Origin: AC-69 sp963751665
Lineage (GTDB): Bacteria > Actinomycetota > UBA4738 > HRBIN12
Direction of reading: 5' to 3'
Assembly: GCA_963751665.1 (NCBI GenBank)
Contig: CAVVVF010000001.1
Coordinates: forward strand, 744,001-808,000
Length of the DNA stretch: 64,000 nucleotides
The notes beneath the pieces were generated by a model. The model saw only the letters and a program-made list of their open reading frames with translations, was not told where the DNA came from and searched no databases. This document shows, piece by piece, positions 44,800 through 54,057 of this stretch (its first letter is position 1; each line of letters starts with the position of its first letter). A program made the position numbers and the translations under genes.

Positions 44800-46765
44800 G
44801 CCGCCGCTCCCTTCGCCTCGCGCAGCAGCCTCCGTGCCTGGCGACGAAGCCCCCACGGCAGCTTCGGCCTGGTGTCGGCAGCGGAGAGGCGGCGAAGCAC
44901 GTCCCGTCCCTCGGCCCCCTCCGCCAGCTCGTCGAGGGCCTGCCGGCGAAGGCCGCGGTCGGCCTTGGACCGTGCGATGTCCCCCAGCGCCGCCGCCGCC
45001 TCCGGGGCGAAGATGGCACCCAGGACGGATACGGCGGTGGCCCGAACATCCTGCGGCCCCTCCCCTGCCAGTACGCGGAGGTGCGGTACGGCCTTGACCC
45101 CGCCCGCCACCACGAGGGCCTTCACCGCTTCCTTGCGGACCTGGGCCGACTGATGGCGGGCCGCGCCGGCCAACTGGTCCAGGACCTCCTCGCCTCCGGC
45201 GTTGCCCAACAGGTTCGCCGCGTTCCTCACGACGTACCAGCGAGGATCGTTCAGGCGAGCGACCACCGGCCTCAGGTGGCCCCGGGCGACCTGGCGGAGC
45301 GCGGCCAGCAGATGCGCCCGCCGCTCGCGATCACTGTCCTCGGCCAGCAGGTCGAGCAGCACCTCCACCCCGTGGTCGCCGAAGGGCTCCAGGACCTCCG
45401 GCACGGAGGCGCCGTCGCCGTCGGCCCGCACCGTGGCCACCAATGCCAACACCGCTTCCGGTGCCAGGGCCTGCCGGACGTACGCGCTGTAGAGGGACCC
45501 GCGATCCTCGCCGGCTCCCCCCATGGCTTCGCGGACCGAGTCCAGCAGCTCGCGGACGCGAACGGGATCCCGCATGCGAAGGGCCCCCTGCAATCCTTCG
45601 GCCCAAAGAGACAGCACCTCGCCCAGCCGTTCGTCGTCGCCCTCGAGGATCAGGTAGTCGCGGAGCGCGAGGAGCGCCGAGGCCTGCCGCTGTTCGTCCG
45701 TCCGGGGAAGGGTGGCCTGCATCGTCCGAACGTCGTCGCGCTCGGTGGCGGCCAGGTAGCCGGCGAGCGCGTCGGTCACCGTGCCCTCGGGGCCTTCCGT
45801 CCGAGGCTGCGTGAGGTCCACCCCGACCTCCTCCAGGCCCGCCAGGATGGTGCCGGCCTCCTCCCGCCCGGCCTCGAGCGCGGCGGTGAGGTCGACGATG
45901 TCGAGGTGGCGGACACCCGCGGCGGCGAGATGGCTCGCCAGCTCGACGGGATCCGCCGGCCGTCTCGGCCCAGGTCGACGAGGGCGCGGGTCAGCTCGGC
46001 GTTGCTCATCGTTCCGATCAGCCGTTCGGCCAAGGGGTCGTCCCGGACCCGGTCCACGAGGTGCTCGACCAGCGAGCGCCGGAGCTCGGATGGGAGCTCC
46101 GCGACCACGTCGTGCACCGTCGCGTGCAGGTCGATCTCGCGTCCCGCCTCGATCGACAGGTCCGAGACCAGGCTTCGGAGGCGTTCGAACAGGGCCTCGG
46201 CCTGGCTCCCCGACTCGCCGGACAGCTCGTCGATCCGAAGCTGCGAGGCCAGCACGTGAGCGTCGGGCACCCGAGCCGGGTTCGCCACCACGTCCTCGGC
46301 CACGTGGTCGGCTCCCTCCACGGCGGAGGGTCCCAGGGCGGAGAACAGGATCGACTTCACGCCCGCGGAGCGAAGCATCTCCTCCGCCCCACCTTGCTCG
46401 CCGAGCTCTTCGGGCGGCATCGAGAGCACGGCGTACGCGCGTTCGAGGTCGCGGACGTCCGGCACGGCCCCGATCGCCACCCGCTCCACGCGGCGTTCGA
46501 AGCATGCCCGAGCCAGGCGCTCGGTCGTCTCGTTGGCGGGAATCGTGGTTCCGGCGAACACGAAGCCTTCGCTGCGGACCTCCACGTCGACCGGACCGGA
46601 CGCCAGGGCCGAGCGGGCGGACTCGCCGATCCGCTCGACCGCAGCCACGAAGCCGGGGCGCTCCGAGCTACCGGGGAACAGCCGGTAGGCGGCCAGGCCG
46701 AGCCAGAGCTGCCGCAGCAGCCCTGCCACTTCCTTGGCGCGATCCTCCCCCCCGCTCACGACCAC
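44796..46765 (-). CDS. HEAT-repeat protein partnered with HD-GYP (frameshifted)
   Basis: About 656 residues, helical throughout. N-terminal part MVVSGGEDRAKEVAGLLRQL, middle SVREAMGGAGEDRGSLYSAY, and C-terminal HEAT-like repeats: LAALRQVARGHLRPVVARLN, DPRWYVVRNAANLLGNAGGE, SAQVRKEAVKALVVAGGVKA and DVRATAVSVLGAIFAPEAAA. A frame change near 45960 joins two blocks in proper order. The N-terminal 190 residues resemble in layout those of the HD-GYP neighbour (both carry a VYALYP/AYRLFP-like start and a later MS-D-E-helix), a possible shared sensory fold. The stop overlaps the HD-GYP start. HEAT repeats usually mediate protein binding, so it may be a scaffold or regulator of the HD-GYP protein. Confidence 0.8.
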
Positions 46766-46903
46766 CTCGTCCAGACGACCAGCCCCTCCCGCGGTGTTAT
46801 CGACAGGCGGCCGGTCCCGCCTAAGCCGAGGGATCCCGTGAGGAGGCCGGGCGGCTACCCCCGACGGGGGGACAGGGGGCGGCCGGCGTCAGGAGCTTCG
46901 GCC
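46766..46903. other. GC-rich leader between folD and the HEAT gene
   Basis: 138 bases upstream of the HEAT/HD-GYP genes and downstream of folD. Several G- and C-runs (for example CCCCCGACGGGGGG) can fold as hairpins, so it may hold the folD terminator or a structured leader. No riboswitch type was recognised. Confidence 0.35.
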
Positions 46904-47827
46904 TCACTGGAAGATGCCGAAGCGCGGCTCGACGCGTTGGGCCATCGCGGCGGCCATGAGCGCGTTGCCGACCAGCCAGACATCGGTGATCGGGCCGACA
47001 CCGCCGGGGACGGGCGTGATGGCCTCGGCCTTGGCCGCGACGCTCTCGAAGTCCAGGTCGCCGACCATCCGGGTCTTGCCGGTGGCCGGGTCCTTCACCG
47101 GGTGGATGCCGACGTCGACCGCGATCACGCCTTCTCGCACCATGTCGCCCGTGACCAGACCACGCGCCCCGGCAGCCACGATCAGGATGTCGGCCAGGCA
47201 CGTGAACTCGGCGAGCTTGCCGGCCGCGTGCGTGCGGCTGTGGCAGGCCACGACCGTGGCGTCCCGCTGGAGGCCCAGCCACTGCGCCGGCTTGCCCACG
47301 CTGTTCGAGCGGCCGACGACCACGATGGTCTTGCCCGAGTAGTACGTGGCCGGGTCCCGTCCCGTGGACCGGATGTAGGAGTCCAGCAGGTAGTAGCAGG
47401 AGGCAGGGGTCGACGGGAGGAACCGGGGGCGGCCCTGGGCCAGCAGCCCGGTGTTCTGGGGGTTCACCGCCTCGATGTCCTTGAGGGGGTCGATCGCGCT
47501 GTTGATCTCGGCCTCGGGGATGTGCGAGGGGAGAGGGTGCAGGACCAGGATCCCGGTGATCCGCGGATCGGCGTTCAGCTTGCCGATCGTCGCCGCGACG
47601 TCGGCGAGCTCGACGTCGGCGGGCAGGCCCTCGTTCACGTACCGGTACTCGAGCGCCTCGCACAGCCGTCGCACGTGCCGCTCGTACGCCTGCGCGGCGA
47701 AGTCCTCGCCCACCAGGACCGTGGCCAGGCCCGGCCGCACCTCGGACAGCCGCAGGACCTTGAGCTCCTCCTCGATCGTGTGCCGCAGGTGATCCGCGAT
47801 CGCGTTCCCGTCGATCACGTGGGCCAC
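46904..47827 (-). CDS. folD: FolD homologue, methylene-THF dehydrogenase, altered active site
   Basis: 307 residues of the FolD fold: ATVLVGEDFAAQAYERHVRR, NADPRITGILVLHPLPSHI, the NAD(P) site TIVVVGRSNSVGKPAQWLGL, and the conserved end ITPVPGGVGPITDVWLVGNA. Bifunctional FolD has Tyr-x-x-x-Lys, a PLP-preceding glutamine and a KDVDG aspartate, which make up the cyclohydrolase/dehydrogenase active site. Here they are AYERHV (no lysine), LHPLP (histidine for glutamine) and KDIEAVNP (no Asp-Gly). This resembles monofunctional dehydrogenases, in which the cyclohydrolase is lost, as in yeast MTD1. It lies 24 bases after ligA. The cofactor (NAD or NADP) cannot be told. Confidence 0.85.
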   Translation of the reverse strand: MAHVIDGNAIADHLRHTIEEELKVLRLSEVRPGLATVLVGEDFAAQAYERHVRRLCEALEYRYVNEGLPADVELADVAATIGKLNADPRITGILVLHPLPSHIPEAEINSAIDPLKDIEAVNPQNTGLLAQGRPRFLPSTPASCYYLLDSYIRSTGRDPATYYSGKTIVVVGRSNSVGKPAQWLGLQRDATVVACHSRTHAAGKLAEFTCLADILIVAAGARGLVTGDMVREGVIAVDVGIHPVKDPATGKTRMVGDLDFESVAAKAEAITPVPGGVGPITDVWLVGNALMAAAMAQRVEPRFGIFQ

Positions 47828-47851
47828 GTCATCCCTCCTCGCCGGTCGCGC

Positions 47852-49877
47852 TCAGCGCCGCCCCAGGCGCCGCAGGAACTCCCGCTCGTCGATCGTCTCG
47901 ACCCCGAGCTGTTCGGCCTGCGCCGCCTTCGAGCCCGGATTCTCCCCCACCACGACGAAGTCGGTCTTCTTGGAGACGCTGGACGCGACCCTGGCTCCCG
48001 CATCCTGGGCCGCCCGGGTGGCCTCGTCCCTGGACAGCGCCGACAGGCTCCCGGTGATGACGATGGTCTTCCCGGCGAGCGGTCCCTCGGCGGGCCCCTC
48101 GGCCCTCTCGTCGGCCATCCGCACGCCGGCCCTGCGCAGCTTCTCGATGAGCTTGCGGTTCTCGCGGATCGTGGAACCACTCGTAGACGCTCCGGGCGAT
48201 CTCCGGCCCGATCTCGGGAACCGCGTCGATCTCCTCGACGCTGGCCTTGGCGATGGCGTCGATCGAGCCGAACGCCCGGGCCAGGACCTGCGCCACGTGG
48301 GTCCCGACGTGCGGGATGTTCAGCCCGACCAGCAGGCGCCACAGCGGGCGGTCCTTCGAGCGCTCGATGGCCGAAAGCAGGTTGTCGATCCGCTTGTCCG
48401 CGAACCCGGGGAGCTGGGCCAGCTGCTCCCTGGTGAGCTTGTACACATCGCCGGGATCCTTCACCCATCCCATGTCGAGCAATAGGAGCCCGGTCTTGTA
48501 GCCGAGGCCCTCGATGTCCATGGCGCCGCGCGAGGCGAACGCGAACAGCCACTCCACGTTCTGCGACGGACAGGCCCGCTTGTTCGGGCATCGCCAGTAC
48601 GCCTCCCCCTCCTTGCGGACCAGCGGCGTGCGGCACGAAGGGCACTTCTTGGGGAACCGCCACGGCTTGGCGTTCGGTGGTCGCTTCGACAGGACCGGGC
48701 CCACGACCTCGGGGATCACGTCGCCCGCCCGCCGGACGATCACCGTGTCGCCCTCGCGGATGTCCTTGCGCTTCACCTCGTCCTCGTTGTGCAGGGTGGC
48801 CGTGGTCACGGTCACGCCCGAGATGAACACCGGCTGAAGGACGGCGAACGGCGTGACGATACCGGTGCGCCCGGTGTGCACGTCGATCTTCTCGAGCAGG
48901 GTGGTGCGCTCCTCGGGCGGGAACTTGTACGCCACCGCCCATCGGGGGGCGTGGCTGGTGGCGCCGAGCTCGTCCTGGAGGGCGATCTGGTCCACCTTCA
49001 CCACCACGCCGTCGATCTCCCAATCGACGCTGTGACGGTTCTCCTGCCACTTCTGGATGTAGCCGATCACGCCGTCCAGGTCGTCCTCGATCTCTCCCTG
49101 CGGAGGGACCGGCAGCCCGGCATCGCGGCACCACCGGAGGAACCCCGAATGCGACTCGAACCGGATGCCCTCGGCGTACCCGAAGCTGTGGACCCACAGG
49201 GCCAGGGGCCGGCTCGCCGTGACCTTGGGGTCCTTCTGCCGAAGGCTCCCCGCGGCGGCGTTGCGGGGGTTGGCGAAGGGGCGCTGGCCCGCCTCGAGCA
49301 GCTGTTGGTTCAGCTTCTCGAACGCCTTGACCGGGAGATAGATCTCGCCCCGGACCTCAAGGACCGGCGGCGGGTCCTTCACCCGCAGCCGCTGGGGCAC
49401 CGAGCGCACGGTGCGGACGTTCGCGCTGATGTCCTCCCCGACCCGGCCGTCTCCCCGCGTGGCCCCCTTCACCAGCAGGCCGTCCTCGTATGTCAGTGCC
49501 ACCGCGACGCCGTCGATCTTCAGCTCGCAGAAGTACCGGACCTCGGGCCCCACGGCCCGCTCCACCCGGGCGGCCCACGCCTTCAGCTCATCCTCGGAGA
49601 ACACGTTGTCGAGCGAGAGCATCACGGAGCGGTGCTCGACCGGCGCGAACAGGTCGGCGGGAGTGACCCCCACCCGCTGCGTCGGGCTGTCGGGCGTCAC
49701 GAGCTCGGGGAACCTCTCCTCCAGCTCCCGGAGCTCGCGCATCAGCTCGTCGTACTCGGCGTCGGAGATCTCCGGATCGTCGAGCACGTAGTAGCGGTAG
49801 GCGTGGTAGTTCAGCAGCTCGCGGAGCTCCTCCACTCGGAGCTTCGCCGCCGCCAGCTCGCGTTCGGCGTTGGCCAT
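47852..49877 (-). CDS. ligA: NAD-dependent DNA ligase (frameshifted)
   Basis: Seals nicks in duplex DNA using NAD+; about 675 residues. Begins MANAERELAAAKLRVEELRE. The adenylated lysine is in CELKIDGVAVALTYEDGLLV; EIDGVVVKVDQIALQDELGA and the OB-fold end RREGDTVIVRRAGDVIPEVV-type block are present. Four cysteines of the zinc finger lie in CPSCRTPLVRKEGEAYWRCP, and helix-hairpin-helix runs follow. A frame change near 48150 precedes the BRCT domain (LAGKTIVITGSLSALSRDEA). Normal length and order, so the shift is probably an error. Upstream gene of a ligA-folD pair. Confidence 0.95.
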
Positions 49878-49902
49878 GTTCGCTCTGCGCTCCGCGGCCG
49901 TG

Positions 49903-50574
49903 TTAGGCGGCGATCTCCACGCCGCCCATCATGCCGATCCGCTCACCGAGGATCACGACCGCCCCGTACACGCCGGGGACCTTCTTCAGGTAGTCGAGCG
50001 CCGTGCGGAACCCGTCGGGCTTCGGAAGGATGGCCTGCACTCCGGCGGCCGCGGCGTCGGCCAGCATGCACGAGCTGGCCAGCACGGCGATGCCGTCCAT
50101 GTGGGCCCGTCCCCCCAGGTTCGTCGAGATCCCCACGCCCTCCCGGCGCGGCGGGACGACGACGGCGATCGACGCGCCGTTCGGGCGACGGAGCACGGTG
50201 AGCTTCTGCCGCTTCTTGGCCACGATGAAGTAGTCGCCGCCACAGGCCACCGTGAGCTCACCGCCCGACCGCGCGAGGAACCGGCCCACGTGGTCGGCCA
50301 AGGCCCCCAGGAAGGAGTACATGGGACCGACGCCCGCGCTCCGTCCGACCTGCGCCATCTCCTGGACGATGGCGGGCGCGTCGGGCGGGACGTCGATCGG
50401 TCGCTTGCTCGTGCGGATGTCGGGGTTGCGGAGCGTGTACGCCTCGAGCTGCTCCCAGAACGACAGGGCCGCGGCGCGAGACTCCTCGTCCAGGTCCGTC
50501 CCCGCCGTGATGTGCATCACGACGTCCTGGACCTGGATGTCGAACGTGCGTGGCTTCCTCCTGAACAGCCTCAC
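49903..50574 (-). CDS. UPF0280/ApbE-like family protein
   Basis: 223 residues, one frame. Blocks match the UPF0280 family by pattern: IQVQDVVMHITAGTDLDEES, the run PDAPAIVQEMAQVGRSAGVG followed by PMYSFLGALADHVGRFLARS, and VACGGDYFIVAKKRQKLTVL, then LASSCMLADAAAAGVQAIL. UPF0280 belongs to the ApbE-like superfamily (FAD:protein FMN transferase fold) but is without an assigned reaction. The MRLFRRKPRTFDIQ start looks natural. Upstream is a strong hairpin terminator, which isolates it from the SnoaL-like gene; the downstream ligA gene is 25 bases away. Confidence 0.75.
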   Translation of the reverse strand: MRLFRRKPRTFDIQVQDVVMHITAGTDLDEESRAAALSFWEQLEAYTLRNPDIRTSKRPIDVPPDAPAIVQEMAQVGRSAGVGPMYSFLGALADHVGRFLARSGGELTVACGGDYFIVAKKRQKLTVLRRPNGASIAVVVPPRREGVGISTNLGGRAHMDGIAVLASSCMLADAAAAGVQAILPKPDGFRTALDYLKKVPGVYGAVVILGERIGMMGGVEIAA

Positions 50575-50621
50575 GCGCGGCCTCCTGCGGACCTGGTCGC
50601 GGACGGGGCCGATGATAACGA

Positions 50622-50653
50622 AGCCCCGCCGCCGTGAGTCCGGCGGCGGGGCT
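50622..50653 (-). terminator. Strong hairpin, probable terminator of the SnoaL-like gene
   Basis: AGCCCCGCCGCCG (50622-50634) and CGGCGGCGGGGCT (50641-50653) form a perfect 13-base stem with a 6-base loop. On the minus strand it is followed by a T-containing stretch TTCGTTATC. It lies between the SnoaL-like stop and the UPF0280 start. Confidence 0.7.
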
Positions 50654-50667
50654 CCCGAGCCCGGGCG

Positions 50668-51073
50668 GGCTCAGGCCGTGAACGCAGGCGATCCGCAGCG
50701 GCCTGGTCCTCGTTGAACAGCCAGAACTCCGACGGGCTTGCCATCGCGCACGTGCGCAACGTGGACCGAGCGCCCCCGGAACGGGCCTGCGGCTTATCCC
50801 ACGCCTCGGGTCGACGAGCGCCACCGCGTGCTCGTCGTTGGCCAGCAGGTCGTGGATCTCCTGCTCGGAAGATCCCCTCGGTCAGCTCCAGAAGCTTGGC
50901 GAACAGTTGCCGAACGCCTGGTCCGTTCCCCTTGTAGCTCGCCGGCCAGCGGGTTGTTCCCCGGGGAATGCCAGACGATGTCATCGGAGAGGAGCGCATC
51001 GACCGTCTGCATGTCGCCGGCGCCGAACGCCGCATACCCTCCGCAACAGCTCGACGTTTGGATGCTCCGCCAT
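50668..51073 (-). CDS. SnoaL/NTF2-like protein (several frameshifts)
   Basis: About 134 residues of a nuclear transport factor 2-like fold, the SnoaL/ketosteroid isomerase-related group. It starts MAEHPNVELLR, and in successive frames continues AAFGAGDMQTVDALLSDDIV, HSPGNNPLAGELQG, GPGVRQLFAKLLELTEG, HDLLANDEHAVALVDPRRG and SEFWLFNEDQAAAD, in correct order. At least four indels would be needed, more than in neighbouring genes, so a decayed gene is also possible. Such proteins act as isomerases or polyketide cyclases, or bind small molecules; a function cannot be assigned. Confidence 0.6.
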
Positions 51074-51145
51074 GGCCTGCCTCCCTTCCGTTGGGGGTTC
51101 GGATGGTACGACCCTGTCGCGGCGCTCGCGCGGAGCAACGGGTGC

Positions 51146-52226
51146 CTAGCGGAGGGACTCGATGATCCTGGCGCCGCCCAGGAGCTCGTCGTCCCGGTAC
51201 ACCACGACGCTCTGGCCCGGTGCAACACCACGCTGCGGTGTCCGGAACTCCACGCGGAGCCCGTCACTCCGACTGCTCCACCACGGCGGGAACGTCGTCG
51301 CCTCGGTACCGCAGCCGGACCTCGGCCTCGAACGGGCCGGCAGACGGCGGCTCGCCGCCTACCCAAGAGACGCGGTCGGCTACCAGCCCTCGTCGCGCCA
51401 GGAGATCGCCGGGCCCGACCATCACGCGGTTGGCGCCGGCGTCGATGTCGACGACGTACGTCCGCTCGCCCGTCGAGACCCCGAGGCCGCGGCGCTGCCC
51501 CACGGTGAACGCGAACGACCCCCGGTGGCGACCGATCACGTTGCCCTCGGGGTCCACGACCTCACCCGGGCGAACCATCCCCGGCGCGTGCTCCTCGATG
51601 AACGCGGCGTGGTCGGCACCGGGAACGAAGCAGACCTCCTGCGAGTCCGGCTTCGCCGCGACCGGGAGGCCGAACCGCTCGGCCAGCGCGCGGGTCTCGG
51701 CCTTGGCCATCCCGCCCACCGGAAACGCGCCCGAGCCAGCTCGCGCTGGCCCAGCGTGTGGAGCATGTACGACTGGTCCTTGCCGGGGTCGGCCCCGCGC
51801 AGGAGATGCCATCGGCCGTCTCGGTCTCGATCGGTCCGCACGTAGTGCCCGGTAGCCACGAGGTCGACGCCGAGCCGGTCCGCCCGATCGAGGAACGCTC
51901 CGAACTTGATGTGCTCGTTGCAGCGCGCACAGGGGTTCGGCGTCCGGCCGGCCTCGTGCTCGGCGAAGAAATCCGCCAAGACCGTCTCGGCGAACGACTC
52001 CGACATGTCCACCACCTCGAAGGCGAACCCGCCGATGCGGGCCACGGCCTCGGCGTCGGCTCGGGCGCTCGGCCCGCAGCACCCGTGGTCGACGCCGTCG
52101 GCCAAGTGCACGAGCTTCATGTGGGAGCCGAGCACCTCGTAGCCCTGCCTCGGCGAGCAGGCACGCGGCGACCGACGAGTCCACCCCGCCCGACATCGCG
52201 ACCAGCACGGAACCCTTCGAACCCAT
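51146..52226 (-). CDS. mnmA: tRNA-specific 2-thiouridylase (frameshifted)
   Basis: Adds sulfur to position 2 of U34 in Glu, Gln and Lys tRNAs; about 360 residues. The PP-loop GSVLVAMSGGVDSSVAACLL is at the N-terminus. Catalytic cysteines lie in RTPNPCARCNEHIKFGAFLD and DSQEVCFVPGADHAAFIEEH; GQRRGLGVSTGERTYVVDID and the C-terminal GVAPGQSVVVYRDDELLGG also match. Frame changes near 52150, 51725 and 51260. Start ATG at 52226. Divergent from etfB, with 89 bases between; a TACACT hexamer at 52236-52241 (minus strand) is a possible -10 site. Confidence 0.93.
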
Positions 52227-52315
52227 GATGGCCCGAGTGTATCGGGACATCGGGCCACGCCAGACGCGGCCGCTCGGTATCCTGGCGGGCTGGCCCCGAC
52301 CAAAGGGATCGATCC
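52227..52315. promoter_or_regulatory. Divergent promoter region between mnmA and etfB
   Basis: 89 bases with no gene. A minus-strand TACACT (52241-52236) and a plus-strand TATCCT (52278-52283) are -10-like, but -35 boxes are weak. AAAGGGATCGATCC just before the etfB start may act as a ribosome site. No operator palindrome is evident. Confidence 0.4.
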
Positions 52316-53085
52316 ATGAACGTCGTCGTCCTGGTGAAGTACGTGCCCGAACCCCAGGGCGTCCCCAAGCTCGGCGAGGACTTCCTTCGTTCAACGGGAA
52401 GGCGTGGAGGGGGCCCTTGACCCCGGCGACGAGTACGCGGTCGAGGCCGCGCTGCAGCTCGCGGAGGCCCACGGGGCGAGGTCGCCCTGATCTCGATGGG
52501 CCCGGAGGGCGCGATGGCGGCCCTCCGGCGAGGGCTGTCCATGGGGGCCGACCGGGGCGTCCTGGTCACCGACCCCGTGCTTCGCGGCGCCGACGTCCTG
52601 GTCACCGCGCGCGTCCTGGCGGCGGCCGTGCGCCGCGGGGACTTCGACCTCGTGCTGGCGGGCGTCGAGTCCACCGACGGGTCCACGGGCACGCTGGCCG
52701 ATGACGGTGGCCGAGCTCCTGTAGATCCCCTCCGCGACGTTCGCCCGCAAGGTCGAGGTGGTGGACGGGACTCTCCGGGTCGAACGGCAGACGGAAGCCG
52801 GCTACGACGTCGTGGAGTGCACCGCTCCCGGCGCTGGCCACCATGACCGGGAGTGCCGCGGAGCCCCGCTATCCCACGTTGAAGGGGATCATGCAGTCCA
52901 AGCAGAAGCCGGTGGAGCAGCTCGCCGTCGCGGACGTGGGGCTCTCGCCGGAAGACGTGGCGCCATCCCAGCGGGTCGTCGCCGTGCAAGCGGCGGCGGA
53001 GAAGGGCTCCGGGGAGGTCATCGAGGCCGGCGACGACGCGGCGGCCCGCATCGCGGAGATCCTCGCGGAAGCGAAGGTGATCTAG
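52316..53085 (+). CDS. etfB: Electron transfer flavoprotein beta subunit (frameshifted)
   Basis: With EtfA it takes electrons from acyl-CoA dehydrogenases and related enzymes. About 256 residues. It begins MNVVVLVKYVPEPQGVPKLG; then ALDPGDEYAVEAALQLAEAH, a shift, VALISMGPEGAMAALRRGLS and ADVLVTARVLAAAVRRGDFD, a shift, and the C-terminal KGIMQSKQKPVEQLAVADVG. Three or four indels are needed, but order and spacing fit the family. The stop lies two bases before the etfA GTG start, so the subunits are translated together. Confidence 0.9.
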
Positions 53086-53087
53086 CA

Positions 53088-54047
53088 GTGGCGAAGGTGT
53101 GGGTCTACGCCGAGATCGGGCCGGAAGGGCTGCATCCGCGCCTCGTTCGAGCTCCTCACGAAGGCGAGGTCCATCGCCGAACCGTGGAGGCGGTGGCGCT
53201 CGGCCCGGGCGCGCACGAGGCCGCGGCCTCGCTCGGCGATCACGGGGCGCAGGCGGTGTTCGCCTCCGACGACCCGGTCTACGACGAGTACCTCGCGCAG
53301 CCGGCGGCCCACACGCTGGCCGGCCTGATCGAGGAGCACCGGCCGAACATGGTCCTGTTCGCCACGACGTACGACTCGAGGGACGTGGCCGGTCGGGTCC
53401 AGGCCAGGACGGGCTCGACGCTCATGAGCAACGCGACCGACGTCCTGTCGCTCGACCGCGCGCAGACCCAGATCTTCGGAGGCGGCACGGTGGTGGACGT
53501 CGAGCTGTCCGGTACCGATCCCAAGCTCGTCGCTGGTGCGCCCCAAGTCGTTCCCCGCCGAGCCGACCGGAGGGACCGCGGAGGTCGTGCCGGTGAGGCC
53601 GAGATCCCGGAGGACCGCAAGCGAGCCAGGCGTGCCGAGCGCCACGAGGAGGTCGCCGCCGGGCCGAAGCTGGAGGAGGCGCGGGTCGTGATCGCCGGAG
53701 GCCGGGGCCTTCAGGACCCGGGCAACTTCGCCATCCTGGAGGAGCTGGCCTCGGCCATCGGGAGCGCCGCCGTGGGGGCGACCCGTGCCGTGGTGGACGC
53801 GGGATGGGTCCCGTACAGCTACCAGGTCGGGCAGACCGGCAAGACCGTCAAGCCCGAGGTGTACATCGCCGTCGGCATCAGCGGGGCCACGCAGCACCTG
53901 GTGGGGATGAAGGGGTCGAAGCGGATCGTTGCCATCAACAAGGACCCCGACGCCCCGATCTTCAAGCTGGCCGACCTCGGGGTGGTGGGCGACGCGCTGA
54001 AGGTGGTCCCCAAGCTCATCGAGGAGATCAAGGCTCGAAAGCGATGA
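53088..54047 (+). CDS. etfA: Electron transfer flavoprotein alpha subunit
   Basis: 319 residues, FAD-binding subunit. It opens VAKVWVYAEIGPEGLHP; the segment 53150-53190 reads out of frame but the neighbouring frame gives FELLTKARSIAEPWR, so two errors cancel. The same happens near 53535-53600. FAD-domain motifs are RVVIAGGRGLQDPGNFAILE, GWVPYSYQVGQTGKTVKPEV and the signature VYIAVGISGATQHLVGMKGS. Paired with etfB. The frame is continuous to the stop, with a coupled downstream gene pabBC 10 bases later. Confidence 0.95.
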   Translation: MAKVWVYAEIGPEGLHPRLVRAPHEGEVHRRTVEAVALGPGAHEAAASLGDHGAQAVFASDDPVYDEYLAQPAAHTLAGLIEEHRPNMVLFATTYDSRDVAGRVQARTGSTLMSNATDVLSLDRAQTQIFGGGTVVDVELSGTDPKLVAGAPQVVPRRADRRDRGGRAGEAEIPEDRKRARRAERHEEVAAGPKLEEARVVIAGGRGLQDPGNFAILEELASAIGSAAVGATRAVVDAGWVPYSYQVGQTGKTVKPEVYIAVGISGATQHLVGMKGSKRIVAINKDPDAPIFKLADLGVVGDALKVVPKLIEEIKARKR

Positions 54048-54057
54048 GGGCTGATCC

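Noticed and set aside
50668..51073. SnoaL-like gene as a polyketide cyclase pathway marker
   Set aside because: No polyketide genes are nearby, and the fold is shared by many unrelated small proteins.
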